From Pristionchus mayeri (lineage: Eukaryota; Nematoda; Chromadorea; Rhabditida; Neodiplogasteridae), in NCBI GenBank assembly GCA_036245805.1, contig BTRK01000006.1, positions 50,399,257-50,463,256 on the forward strand: a stretch of DNA of 64,000 nt, written 5' to 3'. Position 1 is the stretch's first letter. Every line of letters begins with the position of its first letter. The notes beneath the pieces are model-generated. The model was not told the origin of the DNA. It made no database searches and worked only from the letters and a program-made list of their open reading frames with translations. A program made the translations under genes and the position numbers. Below, one piece after another: positions 10,203-22,500 of the stretch.

Positions 10203-10760
10203 ATGGCTCGAATCCTTTTGTGCCTCTTCGGATGCTTTGCTATCTGCGCAGCTTTTGCCGTGTTTCCACTCAAATCAAAACGATCACTCGGGTAAGTTCC
10301 TTAGTAGAGTTCTCTTGTTGGAAAATTTTTGTATCAATTTCAGATATGTTTCACGTGCACTATATATACATGGCCTATGTATCATACATGAAACATATCT
10401 GAAAATGATACAAAAATTTTCCAATAAGAGAACCCTATTCCTAACGTGACTATTCTTCGACATTCCCTGTCTTTTCGTAAAATTTTTTGAGAACGATTTT
10501 TGCGGACTCGCTGCATAAATTCCAGCTAGGTACAATTTTACATAGACTGGATTTCAGAACCGCAGAGGAGCAGAGGCTGCGAATCATCAAATTCCACAAT
10601 GAGAATTAAATATGCCAGTAATTACGTCGTTCAAAGACTTTTCAGGTTATACTTCGACAGTCTATCGGGCAATTCGCTTGGTCGGCGTCGGAAGCGATCG
10701 TTGCCTCACTACAAAAGCGCTAGGAAGCGTCGGCATCTCGCTGGCCATAACACCGCCTGA
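10203..10760 (+). CDS. Second NLP-3-like neuropeptide precursor (tandem paralogue)
   Basis: Two exons (10203-10291 and 10646-10760) join in phase through a GTAAGT donor and a TTTCAG acceptor and encode 67 residues. Exon 1 gives a signal peptide (MARILLCLFGCFAICAAFAV) and a first basic site (KSKRSLG). Exon 2 gives YFDSLSGNSLGRRRKR, then a basic tail (YKSARKRRHLAGHNTA). YFDSLSGNSLG differs from the last nlp-3 peptide, YFDSLAGQSLG, at two positions. It has an amidation Gly and a strong furin or dibasic site. It starts 351 bp after nlp-3 on the same strand, so a local duplication followed by loss of the MNPF repeats is likely. An extra exon near 10559 was considered but is closed by stops in the needed phase. 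The intron carries a foldback element. Secretion and receptor use are inferred from the family. Confidence 0.82.
10312..10435. repeat. Foldback element in intron of the second neuropeptide gene
   Basis: Arms of about 50 bp are nearly perfect: GAGTTCTCTTGTTGGAAAAT on the left is mirrored by ATTTTCCAATAAGAGAACCC on the right, followed by a shared TTTTTGTATCA-TTTCAGATA stretch. The loop is near 10365-10380. The transcript of this intron would fold on itself. Confidence 0.85.
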
Positions 10761-13611
10761 TCTACAGTCCAATCGATAAACACTTATTTTGTTTACCAAC
10801 GTTTACAATCACTTTTGAAATCGGTGGTGCATCGTCAAGATGGTCAACCCATTGCTCAAATTTTGCCAATTGATGCCGATCCCAGAGAGATTTAAAATCA
10901 CATCTGTCCGAGACTGGTGCACTTTCGCTTTTATCCAGTTTGCGAGTCTTCTGTGGAGTGTGACCATGGCACGATCGCGTAATCCAGAGAGGGAGAGGAG
11001 GGATGGGGGGAAGGAAGGAGAGAGAGAGGACAGTGGGGAGAGTAATAGGCCGTGCCTTCGCTGGGGGCACTCTTACCGGTTCCACACGCGCCATAGCTTA
11101 CTCGAGGCAGCATCATCCGTCCGGTTTTGTCTGATCGACCCAAGAGACTGTATTCTCTCGCTCTCTTCCTCTTCCTCTCTCTCTCTCTCTCTCTCTCTCT
11201 TCCGCATCTCTCACGAGAGGCTACTACATCCTCTTCCTGTGCTGCTCTCGAGACCAAATAAGTGTGCCACGGTTCGAAAACGCGATTATGAAAACGAAAA
11301 GGGAAAGCAATGGGAAGATTGCGATCGTCCCCCATTCTTTCCCTTCGCGCCTCGTATTTTGAATGCACGGCCCGTTGTTCGAATAAATCCTCAGCTGCTT
11401 GCGCAAGGCTTTCCTGCCAAGGCAAGTTCGCTGCCGATTGTTCTCCTCCGATGCGAATACGAGATAACGGAAGTGCGCTTCCTCTCCCTTCCTTTCCACC
11501 CCTTGCTTCCCCTCCTCCCCCTCTCCTCTCAATGCCATGCATATGCTTGATATGATATGAACCCGTCTCTCGATCTAAGTGTATCAATTGGCTCTCGACA
11601 ATGCGAATTGGGTCATACTCGGATCTTCTCCTCCCTCTCTCCAAGTCTTGCGATGTCTCGCTCGCTCCTGTTTATCTTTATCTTCTCTTCTCCTTTCTGT
11701 TCTCATCCCTTTCAATCGAATTTGAATGAGCGGCGGGCGAAAGTGGGATGGGTCCACTCACTTTTGTTAAGGTTTACACTCTCACTTCCCCCACTTTTTT
11801 TCTACATGTGATAGGCCATCTTTGATTCGCCGCGCTCGACAAGGTCTTCGTTTTATGCTTCATTACCGAGCAATCGTCTGACTCTCATTACCATACATAA
11901 AATATAACAGGGAAATAAGATTGAAACTTCATAAGTTTTCCAGATCACAGACTTCACAAGTCGAAAAAAATACCTTTAAAGATGACGTGTGAGGTTGAAT
12001 TTCGAAATTGTAGTCTTATTTCCCCGTGTTCATCGTCTTTGCTGATCAAATTATCATATAATAAGTCCCCCCCCTTCTCTCGATCGCCCCTCATTGATCG
12101 CCCAATCTCGTTCGCATCAATCCCACTTATCCATCATCTTCGCACTTCTTCGCTTCATGTCGCCCAGTTGTTCACGGCCAGTCCGAGCAATGGTCTGACT
12201 CTCTTCAGTTTGCACGCTCTCTCGTCTCTCTGACCGGTGAGAGAGCGTGCAAACCGAAGAGAGTCAGACCATTGATCGCCAGTCCGCACATTCGCGCCCA
12301 CTAAATCATCAATCGAGACCACTTTTTCGGCCCCGTCCGCAGCGCTAGTAATCAACACCTCTGCGCACTCTATCCTATCCATCTCATACATCCGATGATT
12401 GCGCTTCCTTGTTTTTTTGCCCGTGTCTAGGCAATTCATAGGTCTGCGCGCACCCACTTCTGATTAGGGCAAATCATCAATGTCTACGCCCGTTTCACTC
12501 ACCGTTTGCTCCATCAGCTCTACCGATGCCGGGAGCTTCCACGTTTAGCATTCGTAGTAGTGATCTTCCCCGTTTTCGAAATATCACAAAGACCGAGATT
12601 AAGCATCCCTTTGCGTAAGCCCCCAATCCGATCGATGGCCGAAACTAGCTGCCCACGGGGCTCATAACCGCTGTGAATCTGCTCGGCGGACGCCCCACTG
12701 TGCTCGCCCCGCGAGCGCACGGCTAAGGGCTAAGCCCGGCTTCAAAACCGTCCAATCTATCCCCCTCTTCCTCCCCTCTCTCCGACCCCCAGAACACCGC
12801 GTGAGACCAGTGCGCAACCAGAATTGGCTTCTCCTGCTGGACTCAATCGCGTCAAAATCCGCACTTAATCCTATCCGATTCCGAGGATCAGCAACGCCTC
12901 TCCATTCTTCCTTCCTCTCAGTCCCATTCACGTTTTTCATGCGTTGCAAACGCTTGAAATGCGCGCAGTGGTATTGTGTATTTGAGCCACTCTGCTACTT
13001 CCCGGCTCACCGCGCGCCAAAACCAGCCCCTCCAGGTAGTACATAGAGAGCGATATGCCATAGGCAGATTTCGCCCTTGCTCGCGCACTATTACATTATT
13101 ACTCTCACTTTTCCTGCGCGCGTAACCCATTGATTGTGGCCATCCCAGTGCCACTTCATGCCACCCTTTGACCACCCTCCAGCCAAATCCCCTCTCCCAC
13201 CCCCTTCACTGATCACTTATGTACAGTGAACCGATCGCGTTTAATTAGACATCGAAATTCGGAATGTCGCCTCATTCCATACACTTTATCGACAGTTGAG
13301 ACAGTGTAGAGAATGAAGAGAGCGTGATATCATTCCTCGAACTCTCATCTGTTCCCTCCTCTTCCGATTTCGTATCACTTCACCGCCTCTCCTGGCTCGC
13401 CTTTCAAGTTCTCGGCTCTCGAATCATTGCGCCTTTCGCGCCTGGCGCCTTCTCAAGTTCCCGTTGTCTCTCGCCCCATTTAGGAGGGGATCTCGATCCT
13501 AACTCACCCCCGTCATCAGCATCTCTCTGAGAGAGTTCGAGGAAGAGAGCGAAAGCACCGACTTTCCCTCTCGATTATATCAATTCGCTTCCCTCACTCC
13601 CGCGCTTCCTA
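10761..13611. other. Non-coding interval, pyrimidine-rich, no gene recognised
   Basis: Overlapping open frames on both strands around 10840-11640 are low-complexity products of CT-rich and GA-rich DNA, including a CT microsatellite near 11172-11200. None shows a domain or plausible splice signals. A foldback element lies at 12185-12276, half an element near 11870-11886, and a degenerate foldback of the TAGAGTTCG type at about 13248-13352. Confidence 0.5.
12185..12276. repeat. Foldback MITE of the GAGCAAT family, near-perfect
   Basis: GAGCAATGGTCTGACTCTCT on the left is mirrored by AGAGAGTCAGACCATTGATC on the right, with CTCTCTGACCGGTGAGAGAG at the centre. It is one of the best-preserved copies and useful as a family reference. 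Confidence 0.87.
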
Positions 13612-14877
13612 TTAGGTTGGAACAAAAGTTTTGCACGATTTCGACCGCGAAGTTTGAAATTGCTTAAAAGGCTTCACTTTAATGAGGCCGATCTAACCGA
13701 ATAGCATATATTTAGGGACTATTTGTAAAATATATCCACCACTTCGAATCGAATCCTGCTCTGAGGGTTTGCGAGAAAATACAGGTTTCGTACATGTGAA
13801 ATTTTTGAGTTACATGGACATTTGTTTGTCACGCTCCTATTCTGAAAGAAAAAAATCATTGTATAATATCACGTGGTGGAGTGAAAAGCCCGTTGGTAGT
13901 TCTCTCTAAAGCTATGTAGGATCTAGTGGTTGCTTCAATTTAGCTAGGTTTACAGACCATTAAATTCCAACGTTGGCGAAGTAACGTTACTCAATGGATG
14001 GCTGTTATTGCCTCGACAATCAATTATGCTGGCTTGATCTTAAGTGCTTTTATATAAACTACCTTGGGGCTTTATAGCATAAAGAAATGCTTGAGCGTAC
14101 CCTTTCCCACTCCTAGAAAATTTATATTTTCTGAAATTTTGAATCATGGTCATCTCAGCCAGAATATTGAAATTCGGTGTACATTGTTCGAGTCCATCTC
14201 CTCAAAAGGAAGCTATCCCCGGACTCAGCCAAGCCAATAAGTGATATAGTAAGAGTTGCTTGTTCAGTTAACCATATCAAGTCTAAGCTTCCTTTTATGC
14301 TGGAAACATGACATTCATGGAAACATCAATTTCGACACTCTAATATCAGTATCTGAGTATGCAATATTGCATATATTAATAGAAGCGTTGTATGTCCACA
14401 CGAAAATATTTGTGAGATTACCATGGAAGGTACTTAAAGTTTAAATGCATTTGAGATCGATAGACGTACGGCTACGGCTATGCGGTGAAGGCAACTAATT
14501 CATACCTAGCACCTTTTGACGCGAGATCAAAATATACCTAAGTTTCTGGAATGCTATTTGTGGTGTTCCTCATTTTTATACTTTTTTATGATGCATGTTC
14601 ATCACACTTTCCAAATATACCTTGATATTTGCATTATCATCGATGTCCATAGAGAGCAGACACCAAAATTATGTAGTTCAGTTCTCAAATGTAGTAACTT
14701 TGACTTTAAAATATCTCCACAATATCAAATGGTATGGGTAATAATAATGTGTGATATAAAGAGTATCCAAGCCCTCAACGAATACATTACGCAATTCAAA
14801 ATAATTTTGAAAATAAAGGACGGAGTATGCTGGAAACGAAAATTTGAAAATCGTGCAAAACTTTTGTTCCAACCTAA
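13612..14877. mobile_element. Second mariner-like element, flanked by TA
   Basis: The left end TTAGGTTGGAACAAAAGTTT is mirrored by AAACTTTTGTTCCAACCTAA at the right, and the repeat extends further through the sequence GCACGATTT. TA is present at 13610-13611 and 14878-14879. The length is 1266 bp. Internal stretches match the nlp-3 intron copy, so both belong to one family with diverged ends. The longest open frames do not resemble a mariner transposase as far as I can tell. Confidence 0.85.
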
Positions 14878-14879
14878 TA

Positions 14880-16491
14880 TTATGGTCTGCGGGATTTGGC
14901 AGACTCTTTTGGGTGCAGTTCGAACTTCGGGTTCTTGTATCCTCACTTCACTCTCAATCACCGCTGGCCCCGTCGTGAGAGTGTGTGGACTTAAGAGATG
15001 ATTGTTCCTCTTTAGTCAGCTATTATAATTCGCGGGATTTGGCAAGCCGAGCGCTCAGTTGGGTGCAGTTTGAACTTTTTGCAATTGTCTCGGACTTCCC
15101 CTCAATCGACACAGTGTTATCCCACGAGTCTCGAAGTCGGGATGTATCTTTACCTTTACCTTTTCCTCTCGATTGCCACTCTATCTGTCGTAAGAGTAGA
15201 ATGAAGAGTCAATTCATGTTTCTAACGTAAGAGGCGATGAATCGATTGATGCCCTTAGGTATAGAATGGCTCGTTCACCACCCCGCTATTACTCATGTTC
15301 CTAATCGTCCAGTTGGCCTCCCCCATCTTGGCCAGTTTAATGGCGCATATCTGCGCCTTGTTCGCTTCGCCCTCCTTTATCCGCTCTCCCTCTGCCTGTC
15401 CTTGCCCGATGGCCGAAGGCTATCCACTGACTCATTCAGCTCATTGCGACATCTGCCCTTTCCCATTTTCCTATGGTTCCGCAACATTTTGACTATATTT
15501 TAGCAAACTTCCTAGAGTTTGAAATTCGTGTAACGCGTCTTCATTCTACACACCCGGTGGTAGATGGTGCAAAATGAAGAGACATTTGGTATGCTTTCCC
15601 GAACTGCTTCTTTGCAACATCTCCAAATTCCTTCGGATCTTCAGCATATTTTGGGTCTACACATGCTTTCGAATTATTGTGAGTTTAGAAGAAACAATTG
15701 ATGCGATATGCGAGAAAAAGAGCCTGACATCAGAACGCCCCGCGGTTTGACGGGTCCCCGTTTGCTCCACTAATTATCGTCTCTTCTCCTCAACTTTTTG
15801 CATGTCAATCGGGCGACATCAGACCAGTAGTAGCAACCGCTCATAAACCCACAGCCGGACATTGCGGATATTCAAATGCAAATCTACTCTTCTCACGCTT
15901 CCAGTCGTGAATGCAACACGACTTGATCTCTATTCCGCCCTTCCCCTTCTCTCTCTCCTTCCCTTTCACTCCTCGGAGCTTCTGTGCGTGACAAACGATC
16001 CATGACCACAGACAGGACCACCGCAGAGTGCTAAGAGGGGGGGGGGGCGGTCGCAGGACCAGTAATCGCTGCCAATACTCGAGATCTCTTCCCATTACGC
16101 GTGTGTTTGCATAATTCGTGTGCCATCTTCCTCTTCTTGTGATGCTTTTCTCTCTCTCTCTTCCCTCCTCACACACCGGTTACATGAGTTGAGGCCAAGC
16201 GAGAAGGGAGAGAGGGGGAGATCTCTTCTCCCCCTCGAGGCAGCCATTGCCCATAGTTCCAAAGCCGCGCGCCACCTCACCGTGATTGATTGATTGCTGA
16301 TAACCCGTTCCCCGCGTTTGCTCGATCGTTCGGTCGCTCGTTGTTACGTCATTGGATGATCATTATGATTTCGAAATTCGGGTAATCGTCTTCTCATTCT
16401 GCACTGTTTTTTGACTGACTGAATCGGATTGAGGAGCCGATTACCCTGATTTCGTACTATACTTTGAAAGGTATTGAATGAGATCAATTGC
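14880..16491. other. Upstream region of the PTR gene, no gene recognised
   Basis: The stretch holds short repeats, a GTGCAGTTCGAAC / GTGCAGTTTGAAC local duplication near 14915 and 15063, a G-run near 16038, and degenerate foldback halves near 15537-15610 and 16377-16470. No coding exon is convincing. The PTR promoter should lie here. Confidence 0.45.
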
Positions 16492-16500
16492 AGACATTGA
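16485..16500 (+). promoter_or_regulatory. Candidate spliced-leader acceptor of the PTR gene
   Basis: CAATTGCAG ends at 16493, only seven bases before the PTR start codon at 16501. In nematodes this spacing is typical of an SL trans-splice acceptor. It could also be the acceptor of an ordinary intron in the 5' UTR. Confidence 0.5.
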
Positions 16501-19500
16501 ATGGGCTACAACTCAGTAGAGCCCTTCGTACGAGAGCTCTTCGAGTGGTACGCCCCAGTAGCTCATCGGTTACGGTAAGTCTCTGAACTATTATGATTTC
16601 ATTTTGGGTTTTTGTCTATCAAGTGTCGGCAAAGTACTCGATAGAAATATTCCCATTTGAATTTCAATATGCCAATTATAAGACTACTCAACAAGTAAGC
16701 ATCAGTGAAGAATATCAGGTGTAGCATATCGGTAAAGTCTAAGGGGGGGGGGGGGGGTCTATGGAGGAATTGCGAAGGATTTCCAAGTGATAATCATTGC
16801 ATCTCTTTCAGATGGCCGATGATCATTCTCCCGTTGATAGTCTCAGCATGCTGCTCGGTGGGATTCATCCGTATGAACGAACTGCGAATCGATGATCCTG
16901 CTTTCGTATTTACACCCAGCGATGCAAGGTTAGATATGTCATACAGTTGAATAATTCTTGAAGGCCATACTACAAATTTTTCAAATGTCCACGAACCATA
17001 AATTTCATGTTCAAAGTGTTGATCTTAGGTGGCGACGGGAGCTGCAAACATTTTCCGATACGTGGCCGCTGAAAGAAACCAAGTTTCTGCCCGGAAAATC
17101 GTTCGAAATGAAACGATTCATCAACATTCTAGTCAAGGTGCGTTCTGAACAGAAGAGTTTTTAAACTAAAAGCCTATCAACTGCTATCCTTTCCAGGCCA
17201 AAGACGGCGGCAACATTCTGCGCGAGCCTATCCTCAAGGAGATCCAGATGCTCAACCAGTGGTTGATGTACAATATCTCCATTCCGACCGACGACAGGAA
17301 GTTCAATCTCACCTATCAGGTAGGTCTCAATCATATTTTTTTCCGTTTTGTTTTATCCCTTTTGCCTAGAATGCGAAATTCATTAATTTGAGACCATTGA
17401 TGAGCATTCGATTATCACTCGAAATCTATCTCGAGATATTATCAGCTGTGATGAGTGATTAGTCCCTCTGCCTCTCTCTCTCTATCTCTTCGACATTCCT
17501 TGTCTCTCTTCATCACTCGAGTCTCTCATTCAGCTAGTGGCCTTGTGCCCTCACTCTTTGAGAAAGTGCGAAATCGTATGAGAGAGAGTGCGAGACCAGA
17601 TCGGGCACACACTCGTAGGCACAGCTGAGTGATCACTACTATTATATCCCCCCCACTCTCTCCCCCCTCATCTTCTGAGATGTGCTAGACTCTCGATTAG
17701 CTCTCGAGCAGCAGCACTAAGGGCATATATGCGGACGAAAGGCTGAAAGCACTCAGCGCCGAAAGATCGGCGCAAAAACGAATCCCGGTTGAAAGCAAGG
17801 GGAAATGACTACTATGGAGTCTGCGTGAAGAACTATTCCTACCTTAAAAAACGAAAATTACGATATTTTAAAAATAGTTATCAAAATTGTGCTAGATAAT
17901 TAGAAAATTATCAGGAGCTCTACCTTAGCCATATCTCAGCGTTGAATAGTTAAGCAGGCTGATCCAACCCAGGTCGAACTCGATGCGAGTTGCCTGGAAC
18001 ATGTTGCAGATTTCAAGTGATAATCACATATGTACTCTAATCACTCGGTGGCATCAAATGCATGTTCAAACACGAAAAGGGGATGAAACATTATATTAAA
18101 CATGTTGCAGGATCTCTGCATGAGCTACGACTGGGAGTGCATGGCGAACGAGCACATCGAGATGCTGCTGCAGCGGCACAAAGTCGGCCGAGTGATCGAC
18201 CTCAGCTACCCGCGAGGCGGCAACCAGGTACCAGAACCCAGAACCAAGGATGGTGGAACCAGGACCCAGAACGACCCAGGAACCTCCCGGAAATTAGGCG
18301 CACCCGTAAATTGAAGCACGCGCCATATCCGATCCAGTTTATCCTAATTAAGCAAGCTAGAACCAAAGCAGGTCGAACTCGATGCATGTTAATTTTAGCC
18401 TTTTTGCACGTATTATCTGGGATTTTGAAGTAGACAATCCATTTCCGCCCAAACTTTAACCAATGTCCATCCACTTGACTTTGAAACTCCTGGTTCGGGT
18501 GGTTTTGAGTCGTTCTTCCGGTCTTTAGAACCGCGCGTGGCCTCGGTATCCACTCGGCACTTTTACTTTCGCAACACCCTCTTGTCCACCTTTGAGTAAT
18601 CGTCTCTCTTCATTCTGCACGCTCTCTCGCCAGTTAGAGATAGAGGCCATGGCTCTCACCTATGAGTAGGAAGAGCAGCGCTAACCGGTCCTTCCTGCCC
18701 GTCGCCACGCGAGCGAAAGTTGTGTTGATCGCTGTCTCTTTACTGGTAATCCCCTAAGCAATGGCTTGACCAGAGGCACGCACAGGGGAGCGAAATGAGC
18801 TTACTACTTACAACCCCCACCCCCCTCGCAGGCTCTCCTAGCCACCTACTGGATCTCTCAGAGACAATAATTGTATCTCACCCCTCTACTACTCTCGCTT
18901 TACTTGCGTGTGATCCTGTCATAATTGTGAAGTGAAAAAGAGAGGGAGCGACAAAAGTATTGCATAAGCGAATTGCGTATGAGGGAAATATACTTGAGAT
19001 TGAAAGCTGGAGTTATAACACACAATATCTGATATGTATTGACTGGGAAATGAGAGTTTTCTAAATAGTTTAGGAGTAACGAATGTGATTCAGGATACGC
19101 CCGTTTATCTTGGCACGACACTCGGCGATGTTCAACTGTACAAGACGAATCACACCGTACAAGAGGCGAAGATCACGCAGCTCTTCTACTTTCTCAAGCA
19201 GGAAGATGAGATTGTTGCACGGTAAGCATGCTATTGCCATTATTATTGTCCAAGATAGTAAACGATATGCTAGGATCGGGAATCGAACTCGAGTATTACG
19301 CTTACCGAGCAGATATTTTAAACATTAGAACATGTCTTAACCATTAGACCATACATCACAACATTAAATTACATCACTTCTGTAAAGTATTTTGGTTCTC
19401 AGTAGACGGAAAAAAGGAGTTCTGATGTGCAGCCGAGCAGATGTTTAACCGAATTAGCGATGTTTATTCAATTTTTAAAAAGTCATGCGTGATACAAAAT

Positions 19501-22500
19501 ATTTATCAACGAGAATTGTAATTTTTTCAGGTACTCCTCCGACCTCTCGTACGCTGTGGAGAGATTCCTGCTGAAGGTGTACAGCTCGGATCTGCTCAAG
19601 ATTAGCTTCGCTCACTACCAGTCACTGCAGGTGAGAAATCATTAGTTATCCATAAATCAACGTTATGGTTTATTGATAATGCTCGTTTACAGTTTGAGAT
19701 CCATCTTCTTTTTTTTCTTTTTTCCTCAAACTATGATATTGCGAGAACTGATCAAAAGCATTACAGGACGGTCTCGATGAGAACGCGGATCGATTCGTGC
19801 CCAACTTCGTAGTTTCGTTCACTTCACTGGCCCTGTACGCCCTCGTCTTCTCCTTCTGCCTTCGACGAGCACCCCAGAAGGGACTGGACATGATCAGGAG
19901 CAAACCCTGGCTGGCTGTCGCTGGTGAGTATATTCAAGTGATAGTGGAATGTGGTGAATTTTGTTTTTGCCAAAATGGCAAGTAGTAGTCATGAAAAATG
20001 CATCTTGGTCTGATTAAAATTCGAAACTTGAAACAGTGATGCAGAATTTAATAGTCCATTGTGTAATATAATTCTTGGATCATAAAATTGAAAACCATGC
20101 AGGACTCTCGACGACGTTGATGTCGCTGACGAGCGGCTTCGGCTTCCTGATGATCCTCGGCTACAACTATAACGTCATCAACACGATCATTCCCTTCCTC
20201 ATCATCGGTATACAATTGCATCCGATATGTTATCAATAAGCATCGAAAAAGGACAGACATACAGTAGCGCCGGAAAGTATTGATACCTTTTGTAATGTTT
20301 GTTATAACTTTTGCGCCGATTAATTTAGCAATTTGGATGTTGTGGTAATACATACCAAATCCATCGAGGAATACGATGTGAGTATTGCGTCATCGGTTGC
20401 ATCATCACTGATGGCGTAGTGATGACGCAATCGAATATCACTTTTTCAAACAGGCATTATTCTTATATAGATTTTTTCCAGCTTGCTAAACTTTCTGACG
20501 TTGGAGAGTATACCGAGGCCTATCCAGAATAAAAATTTGAAGTTGATGCTCGGCCGCACAGTTGCTGCAGCCGTGCTGCAAAAACGCGGTCGCAAATTCA
20601 GAAATCGGCTTCTAGACTAGCTAGAGACTCGTTCAAAGCATCAAAATGATCGCCATCACAATTCCCGATTATCCTGAGAATATGAAAACGATCGATCTAT
20701 ATTTGCCCTCAGGGTTTGAAAAAATCACTTTTCCACATGACCACTTTTTGGAGATTCATAACTCTGTAGGAACTGCATATAAAAATCTGGTTTTTTGCTT
20801 AGTCATGTTCACAATGTCCTAAAGATATGATTCCCAAATTTTTAGAGTGTTTACTACTGTAGATTACAATAAAGAGGCAAATAATCATGTTCATGATCAT
20901 TTTTTGCAAATAAAGCTCTGTGTCTCTAACCGAATTCATACCGATTTTTTTGGATAATTGCCTCTTCATTTTCCGCACTCTCTAGACCGATGGAGTGGTG
21001 GTAGAGTGTATCGAATATTTCTCAAACTCTAGTAAAATATATTTTACAGCGATTGGTATCGACGACATGTTCATCATGGTCGCTTGCTGGGAGCAGACGA
21101 ACCCGAATCTCGGAGTGATTGAGAGGATGCAGGCAACGCTCGCCCACGCAGGTACGGCTCACTTACTACTGTAGTTTCATGAGAGCTCATTACTGGCGCC
21201 ACCCTGATAATCAAAGTGCACTCATTTCTCTCTTCATACTATTCTACGAATTCATCGAATTATTACTTGGGTACATGAATGGTTCTGTCTACTTCGACAT
21301 CGAGCCGTGCGATTTTGTGCTGATTTAAGCCGTGTTCATCCTAACCAACACAATGACAGGCAATTTACGATGTTGATATCCCTTGCAGGAGTGGCCATCA
21401 CCATCACGAACATCACGGATATCCTCTCGTTCGCCATCGGCTGCATCACCGATCTGCCCGGCATCCAGCTGTTCTGCCTGTATACCTGCGTCTCCGTTGC
21501 CTTCTGCTACGTCTACCAAGTATGAACCAATACTATCATTGTATTCGCAACAAGAAAACAAGATCGTAATAGTCTGCACCATGTGGAATCGATTGATTTG
21601 TTTCGATTCAAAGTCTGACCAACCTGAACAGTCTTTATGACATCTCAGTAAAGCCGTTGGTTGTAAACCCAAACTACTCAGAAGCATTGAACAAGGAAGT
21701 ACTCTTCCCCTACCATTACTAGGCATTAGTGATGCCAAAACGGCGCGCGCTCTCCTCGTTTCACACGCTCTCTCACCGGTCAGACAGAGCGAGAGAGCGT
21801 GTGAAATGAGGAGAGCGCGCGCCGTTTTGGCATCACTACTAGGCATGCTTTCGCTAAATATAGTTTTCGAATCGATGACTCTCGACAAAATTATTTGAAA
21901 ATTTGAGAAAATATAGCATCATCTTTTTTTTCTGGGAAACCCCTGACCTTTGGAAAGATCGCACGCGTCATTGGAACTCTCCAAGATCAAAAGCAATCAA
22001 ACCCCTCTCAATCTCGAGCTGTGCAACTTTTTCTGCGCCTGGCTCTAAAGTTCGCACATCACTGATCTTCATTCTGTGGATGTCATCACGGGATTAACGA
22101 GAAGAAAGAAGGGAGAGAGAGAGAGAGGTGGAGAAAAATGAGAGATAAAGCAAAACACTGAGAGTGTGAATCAGGTAGGGCAAAAAGCGTGGTCGAAGAA
22201 ACACGTAGAGGCAAAGGTCACGATGCAATGTGACCACAGCAAGGTGTTGTAGGGTATGACGAAAGATTCAAAGACAAGACTACAAATGCATATTCCCTGC
22301 AGCTGACCTTCTTCTGCGGTGCTCTGGCAATTTCTGGAAATGCCGAGGAAGAACGACGTCACTGCATCTTCCTCTATCGCGTGCCCGAGGGCAAGTACCT
22401 GCCGTCGACTGTCGAGGTGAGGGTTAGAGTTCGGGAAACTATACCGCGATTGGTTTATTCTATACATTCGCTACCCGACCTGTATAGAGAGAGAGGGGAA

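Noticed and set aside
10559..10640. A middle exon in the second neuropeptide gene
   Set aside because: In the phase set by exon 1 it reads into stops, and the direct join of exons 1 and 2 gives a complete YFDSL peptide with cleavage sites.
10840..11644. Facing 236- and 237-codon open frames on both strands
   Set aside because: Both cross the same CT microsatellite and show low-complexity composition. Neither has splice-site context or a domain.
17918..18410. Functional 5S rRNA gene
   Set aside because: Only short pieces resemble 5S rRNA. The two blocks lack full length and structure.
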